This document shows, one piece after another, positions 27,392 through 35,868 of a DNA stretch of 64,000 bases. The stretch is from Mycolicibacterium arenosum (GTDB lineage Bacteria > Actinomycetota > Actinomycetes > Mycobacteriales > Mycobacteriaceae), in NCBI RefSeq assembly GCF_024320865.1, contig NZ_JANDBD010000001.1:434001-498000 (forward strand), in the 5' to 3' direction. Each line of letters opens with the position of its first letter. The stretch's first letter is position 1. The notes below the pieces were generated by a model. That model was not told where the DNA came from. It saw nothing but the letters and a program-made list of their open reading frames with translations, and made no database searches. The position numbers and the translations under genes are program-made.

Positions 27392-28750
27392 TCAGGTGAA
27401 CAGCACCGCGGGATTCAGATAGCCGTCCGGATCGAACGCGGCCTTCACGGCGCGCATCGCCGCGATGTCGGCGTCCGTGCGCGACATCGACAGGTAGTCG
27501 CGCTTGCGGCTGCCGACACCGTGTTCGGAGCTGACGTTGCCGCGGTGCTTCGCGATCAGGGCCATCATCGCCGCATACAGCGCCCGTTCGGCGGCGCCGT
27601 CCAGCACGCACCGCACCAGGTTCAGGTGCAGGTTGCCCTCGCCGACGTGACCGAAGAGCACCGGAATGGCGTCGGGTGCGTGCTCGGCCACCAGCGCGCG
27701 GGCGGCGGTCGCGAAGCCCTCGATCTCGGACAGCGGGAGGGATACGTCGAACTTCAGTGGGGGACCGTGGATTCCGAGAACTTCCCCAATCGACTCGCGA
27801 ACCGCCCAGAGCCTGCGCTGAGTGGACGGATCGAGGCCGACAGCGGGTTCACCTGCCAGGTCGGCGGACTCCAGAGCCTCGGCGAGACGTTCGGTGTGGT
27901 CGGTGTCGCCCGCCAGTTCGACGAGCAGCAGCCACTCGCCGGCGACGGGGGAGGAGACCCCGAGGTGTTCGGCCGTCAGCGCGGTCGCGCGGGCGTCCAT
28001 CAGCTCCAGCGCCGCGATCCCGTCGGCGTCGCGGAACTCCCGGCCCAGCACGAGAAGCGGTGTCAGCTCGGCGAATCCGGCCACCGCGGTCACCCGGTGC
28101 GCAGGAGCGGGATGCAACCGCAGTTCGAGTTCGGTGACCACGCCGAGCGTGCCCTCGGCTCCGACGAACAGCGCGGCGAGGTCGTAACCGGTGTTGTCGC
28201 GCCGCACCTCGCTGTGGCGCGACACCACGGTGCCGTCGGGCAGCGCGACGTCGAGGCCGAGGATCTGCTCACCCATGTTCCCGTACCGAACAGTGCGCAG
28301 GCCGCCCGCGTTGGTGGCGGCCATGCCGCCGACGGTGGCGCTGTCGCGTGACGCCAGATCCACGCCGAACACCAGGCCGGCATCGGCTGCGGCCCGCTGT
28401 ACCGCCGCCGCGGTGGCGCCCGCGCCCACTCGGACGCGTCGTTCCGTCACGTCCACCGGCCCGATGTGGTTGAGCCGCTCGGTCGACAGCAGGACGTCGT
28501 CGTGTTCGGGCACGGTGCCCGCGACCAGCGAGGTGCGGCCGCCCTGCACCGTCACGCACGCCCCCGCCTCCCGGCACGCGAGCAGGACCGCGGCCACCTC
28601 GTCGGCTGATCCCGGCCGGACAAGCGCCGTGGCGCTGCCGCGATACCGCCCGGTGTAGTCGACGCAGCGGCCGTCGAGCACGTCCGGATCGATGCTGACC
28701 TGGCCGGTGCCGACGACGGCCGCCAGCCGGTCGATCAGACTCTCACTCAT
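27392..28750 (-). CDS. FAD-linked oxidase, GlcD/D-lactate dehydrogenase type (Rv1257c-like)
   Basis: A 452-residue flavoprotein. The N-terminal PCMH/FAD_binding_4 domain has VQGGRTSLVAG, GGMAATNAGGLRTVRYGNM and GSEGTLGVVTEL. The C-terminal FAD-oxidase_C domain has HVGEGNLHLN and ends with SSEHGVGSRKRDYL. It would oxidise a D-2-hydroxy acid such as D-lactate, glycolate or 2-hydroxyglutarate. It overlaps the nuclease/helicase gene by 4 nt and converges on the MFS pump 1 nt away. A paralogue lies at 44540. Confidence 0.87.
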   Translation of the reverse strand: MSESLIDRLAAVVGTGQVSIDPDVLDGRCVDYTGRYRGSATALVRPGSADEVAAVLLACREAGACVTVQGGRTSLVAGTVPEHDDVLLSTERLNHIGPVDVTERRVRVGAGATAAAVQRAAADAGLVFGVDLASRDSATVGGMAATNAGGLRTVRYGNMGEQILGLDVALPDGTVVSRHSEVRRDNTGYDLAALFVGAEGTLGVVTELELRLHPAPAHRVTAVAGFAELTPLLVLGREFRDADGIAALELMDARATALTAEHLGVSSPVAGEWLLLVELAGDTDHTERLAEALESADLAGEPAVGLDPSTQRRLWAVRESIGEVLGIHGPPLKFDVSLPLSEIEGFATAARALVAEHAPDAIPVLFGHVGEGNLHLNLVRCVLDGAAERALYAAMMALIAKHRGNVSSEHGVGSRKRDYLSMSRTDADIAAMRAVKAAFDPDGYLNPAVLFT

Positions 28751-31700
28751 GCCGTCGGTGTATCACACGGCGAGTCGAGGGCGAGGAACGCGCCGAGTTC
28801 GGTCAACCGGTCCGGGGTGGCGGGCAGGTAGTCGGTGAGCAGCGCCGACCTGACGATCACCGCGACGTACTTGGCCCGGCTGACCGCCACGTTGAGCCGA
28901 TTCCTGTTGAGCAGGAACGACACTCCGCGCGGAACCTCCGCGGCCGACGACGCCGTCATCGACACGAACACCACCGGTGCCTGGCGGCCCTGGAACTTGT
29001 CGACGGTGCCGACTTCGACGGCGCCGAAACCGGCCGCGTCGAGCCTGCGGCGCAGCGTGACCACCTGCGCGTTGTAGGGAGTGACCACCAGCACGTGTCG
29101 CTGCTCGAGCGGCACCGGGTCCGCGCCGTCGGTCCACGGGGTGCCGAGCAGCGCGGCGATCTCGGCGACGATCGCGTCGGCCTCCTCGGGGCTGTCGGTC
29201 GAGTTGCCGTCGTGCGCCACCTCGAGCACTCGCACACCGGGGGCGACCCCTTCGAGGGTGCGGGCCGCGCTCACCTCCTCGTGCGAACGCAGGCGACCGT
29301 CGTACGACAGGCGCGAGACCGGGGCGCACACCGCGGGGTGCATCCGGTACGAGCGGTCGAGGAAGTAGCCGCGCTCCTCCGGCAGCGTGCTCTGTCCGTC
29401 GACGAGCCAGCCGAGCGCGGAGCCGTCGACCGGTTCGGGATGGGTGCCCTGGCTGACCTGGGGCAGCTGCTGGGGGTCGCCGAGCAGCAGCAGGTTCCTG
29501 GCGGACGACGCGACCGCGATGGTGTTGGCCAGGCTGTACTGACCCGCCTCCTCGATCACCAGCAGGTCGAGCGCCGAGCGCGGAATCTTGTTGTCGTTGG
29601 CGAAGTCCCACCCGGTTCCGCCGACGACGCACCCGTCGTTGTCGGCGATGAAGCCCGCGAACTCGGGGTTCGTGATCGCCGTCCACCCCGTGGCGACGGT
29701 GTTGACCTTCTTGGCCACCCGCGACCCGTCGACGCCCGCCCGCATCACGTCGGCGAAGAGGTTCTCGACCACGGCGTGCGACTGCGCGACGATGCCGATG
29801 CGCCACTGGTGGTCGTTGACCAAGCGGGCGATGACGGCCGCCGAGGTGAACGTCTTGCCGGTGCCGGGTGGCCCGTGCACCGCCAGATAGGACGAGTCGA
29901 GGTTCAGAAGTGCGGACGTGATGGCCCCGACGATTCCGGCGGGCGATCCCTCTGGCCGCGGGAGCGGCCCGCCGCGCACCGTCCGCGGCGGACGGCGAAG
30001 CAGGATGTCGGTGACGGCGTCGGCGGGCAGGTTCGGCAGCCCGGCCGCCACGAACGCCGCCGTCGCGGCGATGGAGTCCTGCAGCGGTTTGGTGTTGATC
30101 GGCGGTCCGGGAGTCAGCGCGAAGGGCCGTTGCTCGAAGACGTCGCCGTCCTTGGGTTGCTTCTCGACGATCACGGCCTCGGTGGGGGCCTCGGGGTCGT
30201 TGCACTCGACCACCTCGACGGGCCCGAAGGCACGCCGCTCCGGATCGTCGGCCAGGCCGACGGGTGCGGGCGGATCGTAGAGCGCGTACATGGCCCCGGA
30301 GAGTTCACCGGTGGCGATCTCACCGAACAGCCGAAGTCGGCGTTGCGGCTTGCGGGCTTTGGGCGGCTGGTGCCAGTCGGCGACGATCTCCGACCTCTCC
30401 GCGATGAACACGTCGCTGTTGTCGGACCACTCGTCGACGGGGTTGTTCACGCGGTCGAAGTGGGCCCACCAGAACGGTTTGTCCTCGCGCTTGTGAAAGC
30501 CGCGGGCCGCCGACACCAGCGCGACGGCGGTCTGCTCCGGGGTGCGCTCCTCGGTGCCGTCGCCCGCGTACGCCATCAGGGTGCGCTCGACGTCGTCGGC
30601 GACCTCGACGGTGGCCTGTGCGGCGGCGTCGCCCACCTGCAGCGGTCCGCGCGGCGGCACCTCCGATTCGATGGCGCGCGCCATCAGCCAGTCGCGCAAC
30701 CGGCGCGTCGACCGGCAGTCGTACCGGTTGTAGCCCTCGATCTCCTTGAGCACCGCGGCGGCGTCGTCGGTGCGCCCGTCGGCCTGCAGCTCGCAGTACT
30801 TCGCGTACTGCGTGATGGAGTCGGTGGCCGTGGTGACCTCGCCGCTGCGCAGCTCGTTGCCCATGTAGAGCGGCTCGAGGTACTTGATGCTGTAGCTCTC
30901 GGTGCCGACTCGAATGCTCTTGCGCACCAACGGATACAGGTCGACGAGTACGCCGTTTCGCAGGAGGTCGTCGACGTCGTCCTCGCCGACACCGTAGCGA
31001 CCCGCCAATCGCAGCAGCGCGGACTTCTCGTAGGCGGCGTAGTGGTAGACGTGCATCTTCGGGTACCGCTTGCGGCGCTTGCGCACCAGCGCGAGGAAGT
31101 CGACCAGTGCCTGCCGCTCGCTGGGACGGTCGTGCGCCCACAGCGGGTGGAACTCGTCGGAGACGGTCAGCACGCCCCAGAGGTACTCCAGCCCCCACTC
31201 GGCGCCGTCGACGGTCCACAGCGGGTCGCCCTCGAAGTCGAAGAACAGGTCGCCCTTGTCGGCGTCGGGGAGCACCAGCAGGGGCTGGGCGTCGACCACC
31301 TCGTACGGCGGCTTGCCGTCGACCCGATCGGCGATCTGCAGCCGGGCCTGCGCGGTGAGCGTCCTCAGGGTGCGGGTGGAGACCTCGGGCACCGGCCCGT
31401 CGTGGGCGGCGAGCTCGTGCACCGTGCTGATGCCCGCGTCGAGCAGTCGGGCCCGTTGGCTGACCCGCATCCCGGCGACGAGCAGCAGATCGTCGCGGGC
31501 GCGCGTCTCGACCTCGCATTCGGCACAGCGGAAACACGCACGCACATCGGGGTTCTCCCACGACACCGGCTGACCGGAGGCGAGGTGCTCGTCGAGCAGG
31601 CGCTCGAGGGCCGCGCGCCGGGGAAGATACACCGGAAGCAGCTCGTCGATGCGGTAGTCGGCGACCACGCCGTCGCCGAGCACCAGCTGAACGTCGGGAT

Positions 31701-32217
31701 GCACGGGCACGCCCGCGGTGATCAGCGCGTCGGCGTAGGCCGCGAGCTGCAGCAGCGCCTCGACCTTGACCGACCGTGCGAGCTTGGTGTCGCGGAGCCG
31801 GTACGCGGAGCCGTCGGGGCCGTCTTCGAGGACGAGGAAGTCGGCGAACCCGGCGAACCGGCCGTCGAACATGGCGGCCTGGTAGATCGCCGGTGCGCGC
31901 CGGTCCACGGCCGCGCGGGTCTGTTCCGCGGCGGCGGTCAGCCCCGCAACCGTGTAGGCCGGCCGCCCGATCACCGCGACACCGTCGACGTCGGCGCGGA
32001 TCTGCTCGAGGTGGCGCTGCTCGTGGTCGTCACCGAGTTGTGCAGTGCGAGCGAGCAGTTCGTCGGCCGATGACACGGCGGGGCCGCGCCCGAGCTTGGC
32101 GTCGAACGAACGCAGCAGCGCATACTCGCACCGCGCTGCGGCGGCGAGATCCGACGCGCTGTAGACGACGAGTCGCTCGCCCTCCAATCCCCCCTGCGGC
32201 ACGAACACGTCCGCCAC
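28747..32217 (-). CDS. TM0106-family RecB-like nuclease/helicase (Rv1251c-like)
   Basis: A 1,156-residue multidomain protein. An N-terminal RecB-type nuclease domain has YRLRDTKLARSVKVEALLQLAAY near 140. A Cys cluster (CFRCAECE, near 225) follows. A DEDD/RNase H-like domain starts at FFDFEGDPLW (near 330). A C-terminal superfamily 1 helicase has Walker A HGPPGTGKT (near 785), LVIEEAGQ, VDKFQGRQAPVVFVS and LNVAVSRAK. It probably processes DNA or RNA ends. The downstream FAD oxidase overlaps by 4 nt, a coupling with no obvious functional sense. Confidence 0.9.
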   Translation of the reverse strand: MADVFVPQGGLEGERLVVYSASDLAAAARCEYALLRSFDAKLGRGPAVSSADELLARTAQLGDDHEQRHLEQIRADVDGVAVIGRPAYTVAGLTAAAEQTRAAVDRRAPAIYQAAMFDGRFAGFADFLVLEDGPDGSAYRLRDTKLARSVKVEALLQLAAYADALITAGVPVHPDVQLVLGDGVVADYRIDELLPVYLPRRAALERLLDEHLASGQPVSWENPDVRACFRCAECEVETRARDDLLLVAGMRVSQRARLLDAGISTVHELAAHDGPVPEVSTRTLRTLTAQARLQIADRVDGKPPYEVVDAQPLLVLPDADKGDLFFDFEGDPLWTVDGAEWGLEYLWGVLTVSDEFHPLWAHDRPSERQALVDFLALVRKRRKRYPKMHVYHYAAYEKSALLRLAGRYGVGEDDVDDLLRNGVLVDLYPLVRKSIRVGTESYSIKYLEPLYMGNELRSGEVTTATDSITQYAKYCELQADGRTDDAAAVLKEIEGYNRYDCRSTRRLRDWLMARAIESEVPPRGPLQVGDAAAQATVEVADDVERTLMAYAGDGTEERTPEQTAVALVSAARGFHKREDKPFWWAHFDRVNNPVDEWSDNSDVFIAERSEIVADWHQPPKARKPQRRLRLFGEIATGELSGAMYALYDPPAPVGLADDPERRAFGPVEVVECNDPEAPTEAVIVEKQPKDGDVFEQRPFALTPGPPINTKPLQDSIAATAAFVAAGLPNLPADAVTDILLRRPPRTVRGGPLPRPEGSPAGIVGAITSALLNLDSSYLAVHGPPGTGKTFTSAAVIARLVNDHQWRIGIVAQSHAVVENLFADVMRAGVDGSRVAKKVNTVATGWTAITNPEFAGFIADNDGCVVGGTGWDFANDNKIPRSALDLLVIEEAGQYSLANTIAVASSARNLLLLGDPQQLPQVSQGTHPEPVDGSALGWLVDGQSTLPEERGYFLDRSYRMHPAVCAPVSRLSYDGRLRSHEEVSAARTLEGVAPGVRVLEVAHDGNSTDSPEEADAIVAEIAALLGTPWTDGADPVPLEQRHVLVVTPYNAQVVTLRRRLDAAGFGAVEVGTVDKFQGRQAPVVFVSMTASSAAEVPRGVSFLLNRNRLNVAVSRAKYVAVIVRSALLTDYLPATPDRLTELGAFLALDSPCDTPTA

Positions 32218-32275
32218 TGTAGGTCAGCGCGGTGACACCGACGCTCAGCCGGACCGGGTGGCCCCGTGGCGTGGC

Positions 32276-32830
32276 TTAACCCGTGTTTCCGATGAGCTCG
32301 ACGCCGTTGCCGTTCCAGCGGAACCGCACCACGCTGCGAAGGCCGGTGCCGGGGCTGGTGTAGGTCAGCGCGACGGTGTCGCCGGTGGTCGCCGTCTCGT
32401 CCAGGCCGTTGAAGCCGTAGGTGTCCGGAACCCCGGTCGGGATGAACCTGCCCTGGTGGAACATCACCGCACGGGTGTTCGGGTTGTCGGCGTTGGTGTT
32501 GGCCTTCACGATCACCACCGACAGCGGCGCGCACTCGTTGTAGTTGCCCGCCAGCGGTTCGGAACTCCACGGCTGCTGGCTGCGCGGGTCCCGCGGCAGG
32601 TCGGACACGGCTTTCGCGATCTCGGGTGCGGCCAGGTTGATCGCACACGGATCGGCTGCGGCGGGCGGCGGCGTCGGACCCGCGGCGATGGTCGGTGCGA
32701 CGCTGGGTGGTGCCGACGGCGCGGCCGTCACGGTGGCGTCGGGCGTCTTCGCGACGGTCGAATCGCTCGACCCGCAGCCGGCCAGGAACAGTGCCGCTGC
32801 GAACACCGCGACCCACTTCACACTGCGCAC
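32276..32830 (-). CDS. lprE: LppP/LprE-family lipoprotein
   Basis: A 184-residue secreted lipoprotein. The signal peptide (1-18) ends in the lipobox LAGC with lipidated Cys19. A Thr/Ala/Pro spacer follows, then a small domain with two cysteines (DPCAIN; YNECAPLSVV) likely forming a disulfide. In M. tuberculosis LprE (Rv1252c) occupies the same place before deaD and is implicated in host interaction. It is divergent from the deaD gene; the 62 bases between them hold both promoters. Confidence 0.88.
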   Translation of the reverse strand: MRSVKWVAVFAAALFLAGCGSSDSTVAKTPDATVTAAPSAPPSVAPTIAAGPTPPPAAADPCAINLAAPEIAKAVSDLPRDPRSQQPWSSEPLAGNYNECAPLSVVIVKANTNADNPNTRAVMFHQGRFIPTGVPDTYGFNGLDETATTGDTVALTYTSPGTGLRSVVRFRWNGNGVELIGNTG

Positions 32831-32892
32831 CGTACCCGCCGGGAACGCGGTCGGCGGGTGAGCGTCGCGGGAACACGTAGACTCCTACGTCG

Positions 32893-34587
32893 ATGACCAC
32901 GCCCGACGAGGACGCGTCCGCGCCTCAGCTCACCTTCGCCGACCTGCAGATTCACCCAGCCGTGCTGCAGGCCGTCTCCGACGTTGGATACGAATCGCCC
33001 TCGGCCATCCAGGCGGCGACCATTCCGCCGATGCTGGAGGGCTCCGACGTCGTCGGACTCGCGCAGACCGGCACCGGCAAGACGGCCGCATTCGCGATCC
33101 CGATCCTGTCCAAGATCGACGTGACCAGCAGGATCACCCAGGCGCTGGTGTTGGCGCCGACGCGCGAGTTGGCGCTGCAGGTCGCCGAGGCCTTCAGCCG
33201 TTACGGCGCGCACCTGAAGGTCAACGTGCTCCCGGTGTACGGCGGCTCGTCGTACGGCCCGCAGCTGGCCGGGCTCAAGCGCGGTGCTCAGGTGGTCGTC
33301 GGCACCCCTGGCCGCGTCATCGACCACCTGGAGAAGGGCAGTCTCGACCTCACGCACCTGGACTACCTGGTGCTCGACGAGGCCGACGAGATGCTGCAGA
33401 TGGGCTTCGCCGAGGACGTCGAGAAGATCCTCGCCGACACCCCCGAGTACAAGCAGGTCGCGCTGTTCTCCGCGACCATGCCGCCCGCGATCAAGAAGAT
33501 CACCTCCAAGTACCTGCACGACCCGGTCGAGATCGTGGTCAAGTCGAAGACCCAGACCGCCGAGAACATCACGCAGCGGTACGTGCAGGTGTCACACCAG
33601 CGCAAGATGGACGCGTTGACCCGGCTGCTCGAAGTCGAGCAGGGCGACGCGATGATCGTGTTCGTCCGCACCAAGCAGGCCACCGAGGAGGTCGCCGAGA
33701 AGCTGCGGGCCCGCGGCTTCAACGCGGCCGCCATCAACGGCGACATCCCGCAGGCGGTGCGTGAGCGCACGATCAACCAGCTCAAGGACGGGACGATCGA
33801 CATCCTCGTCGCGACCGACGTGGCCGCCCGCGGCTTGGATGTCGAGCGCATCTCGCACGTGCTGAACTACGACATCCCGCACGACCCGGAGTCCTACGTG
33901 CACCGCATCGGCCGCACGGGACGCGCCGGAAGGTCCGGTAACGCACTGCTTTTCGTCACCCCCCGGGAGCGCCACCTGCTGAGCTCGATCGAGCGGGTGA
34001 CGCGGCAGAAGCTCATCGAGATGGACCTGCCGTCGGTCGACGACGTCAACGAGAAACGGGTGCAGAAGTTCCGCGACTCGATCACCGAGGCGCTCGCGGC
34101 CCCTGGAATCGAACTGTTCCGCAAGCTGATCGAGGGCTACGAGCGCAACAACGACGTACCGATGGCGGACATCGCGGCGGCGCTGGCGCTGCAGAGCCGC
34201 AACGGCGAGGAGTTCCTGATGACGGAACCGCCGCCGGAGAAGCGGCGGGAGAAGCCCGACCGCGCGGGGCGCGATGGCGACGGGCCGCCGCGCAAGCGCC
34301 GGGAGACGCGTTCGGATCTCGCGACCTACCGCATCGCGGTGGGCAAGCGGCACAAGGCCATGCCGGGTGCCATCGTCGGAGCCATCGCCAACGAAGGCGG
34401 CCTGCACCGCAGCGATTTCGGCCACATCGACATCCGGCTCGACTACTCGCTGGTTGAACTGCCCGCCACGCTGTCCGCGGAGACGCTGAAGAAGCTCAGC
34501 CGGACCCGCATCCAGGGCCAGCTGATCGAACTTCAGCCGGACCGCGGGTCCTCGAAACCCCATCGGGGGAAGCACAAGCCCAAGTGA
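32893..34587 (+). CDS. deaD: DEAD-box RNA helicase
   Basis: A 564-residue RNA helicase. The Q motif (LTFADLQIHPAVLQ) is at the start, then Walker A AQTGTGKT, PTRELALQ, LDEADEML, SATMP, VATDVAARGLD and HRIGRTGRAGR. A basic linker and a C-terminal DbpA-type RNA-binding domain (about 465-545, YRIAVGKRHKAMPGAIVGAI) follow. It assists ribosome assembly and cold/stress RNA remodelling. It overlaps the acyltransferase gene by 4 nt. The ribosome site is not obvious. Confidence 0.95.
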   Translation: MTTPDEDASAPQLTFADLQIHPAVLQAVSDVGYESPSAIQAATIPPMLEGSDVVGLAQTGTGKTAAFAIPILSKIDVTSRITQALVLAPTRELALQVAEAFSRYGAHLKVNVLPVYGGSSYGPQLAGLKRGAQVVVGTPGRVIDHLEKGSLDLTHLDYLVLDEADEMLQMGFAEDVEKILADTPEYKQVALFSATMPPAIKKITSKYLHDPVEIVVKSKTQTAENITQRYVQVSHQRKMDALTRLLEVEQGDAMIVFVRTKQATEEVAEKLRARGFNAAAINGDIPQAVRERTINQLKDGTIDILVATDVAARGLDVERISHVLNYDIPHDPESYVHRIGRTGRAGRSGNALLFVTPRERHLLSSIERVTRQKLIEMDLPSVDDVNEKRVQKFRDSITEALAAPGIELFRKLIEGYERNNDVPMADIAAALALQSRNGEEFLMTEPPPEKRREKPDRAGRDGDGPPRKRRETRSDLATYRIAVGKRHKAMPGAIVGAIANEGGLHRSDFGHIDIRLDYSLVELPATLSAETLKKLSRTRIQGQLIELQPDRGSSKPHRGKHKPK

Positions 34588-35750
34588 GTGCCGGGTCCGG
34601 GGCGGGCGGAGCCACGGGGAATCGGCTGGGACGCTTCGACGACGTCGGCGGCCTGGAATCCGTCACCACGACCCGCGTCGCCTCGCTCACCGGAGTCCGC
34701 GCCGTTGCGGCCATCCTCGTCGTCGCCACCCACGCCGCCTACACCACGGGCAAGTACACCCACGGCTACGTCGGATTGGTGTGGGGGCGGATGGAGATCG
34801 GGGTTCCGATCTTCTTCGTGCTGTCGGGTTTCCTGCTCTTCAGACCGTGGGTGCGTGCCGCCGCATCGGGCGACGAGGCGCCGTCGGTCAAGCGCTACGC
34901 ATGGCATCGGGTGCGGCGCATCATGCCCGCGTACCTGGTCACCGTGGTGGCGGCCTACCTGCTCTACCACTGGCGCGACGCCGGCCCGAACCCCGGTCAC
35001 ACGTGGGAGGGGTTGCTGCGCAACCTCACGCTGACGCAGATCTACACCGACGGCTACCTGGGTTCCTTTCTGCACCAGGGCCTTACGCAGATGTGGAGCC
35101 TCGCGGTGGAGGCGTCGTTCTACGTCGCGCTACCGGCACTGGCCTGGCTGCTGCTGGTGGTCGTCTGCCGCAGGAAGTGGCGACCGGGTGCGCTGCTCGC
35201 GGGCCTCGGCGGGTTGGCGCTCGTCACGCCGGCGTGGCTGATCGTGGTGCACGGCACCCGTGTCCTTCCCGACGGTGCCCGGCTCTGGCTGCCCGCCTAC
35301 CTGCTGTGGTTCCTCGGCGGCATGTTGCTGGCGGTACTCCAGGTCATGGGCGTCCGAGCCTTCGCCGCGGTGTGCGTCCCGCTGTCGGTGGTCTGCTACT
35401 TCATCGTCTCGACCCCCATCGCCGGGGCGCCGACGACGTCGCCATCGGAGTTGTACGCCAGCATCATCAAGGCGGTGTTCTACGTCGTGATCGCCACGCT
35501 GGTCGTGGCGCCACTCGCGCTGAGCGACAACGGTTGGTATTCGCGGGCGATGGCCAGCAGGCCGATGGTGTTCCTGGGCGAGATCTCCTACGAGATCTTT
35601 TTGATCCACCTGGTGCTGATGGAACTGGTGATGGTCGAACTGCTGCGGTACCCGATCTACACGGGTTCGGTGTGGTGGCTGTTCGTGTGGACGATGATCG
35701 TCACGGTTCCCGTCGCGTGGCTGCTGCACCGCGTCACCCGCGTCCGTTAG
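34584..35750 (+). CDS. acyltransferase family 3 membrane protein (Rv1254-like)
   Basis: A 388-residue integral membrane O-acyltransferase of the OafA/acyltransferase_3 group, with ten or so hydrophobic segments. It has the family's LTGVRAVAAILVVATHA opening (His at about residue 49), GVPIFFVLSGFLLFRPW, RRIMPAY and WSLAVEASFY. It would transfer acyl groups to cell-envelope glycans or lipids. GTG 34584 overlaps the deaD stop (GTGA). Its position matches Rv1254. Confidence 0.88.
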   Translation: MSAGSGAGGATGNRLGRFDDVGGLESVTTTRVASLTGVRAVAAILVVATHAAYTTGKYTHGYVGLVWGRMEIGVPIFFVLSGFLLFRPWVRAAASGDEAPSVKRYAWHRVRRIMPAYLVTVVAAYLLYHWRDAGPNPGHTWEGLLRNLTLTQIYTDGYLGSFLHQGLTQMWSLAVEASFYVALPALAWLLLVVVCRRKWRPGALLAGLGGLALVTPAWLIVVHGTRVLPDGARLWLPAYLLWFLGGMLLAVLQVMGVRAFAAVCVPLSVVCYFIVSTPIAGAPTTSPSELYASIIKAVFYVVIATLVVAPLALSDNGWYSRAMASRPMVFLGEISYEIFLIHLVLMELVMVELLRYPIYTGSVWWLFVWTMIVTVPVAWLLHRVTRVR

Positions 35751-35868
35751 AAGCGGCTCGGCTGCGGTCAAACGCCACCGGGGCATGCGTCACCTGCATA
35801 GGGTGGACGCCTCGGGCTCGCGACGAGCGGCCCGGGATCGCCCTCGTGGCGATCACTTCGTCGAGCGG

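Noticed and set aside
29095..32073. Open frame of 992 codons antisense to the nuclease/helicase
   Set aside because: Shadow frame; the minus-strand reading has clear helicase and nuclease motifs.
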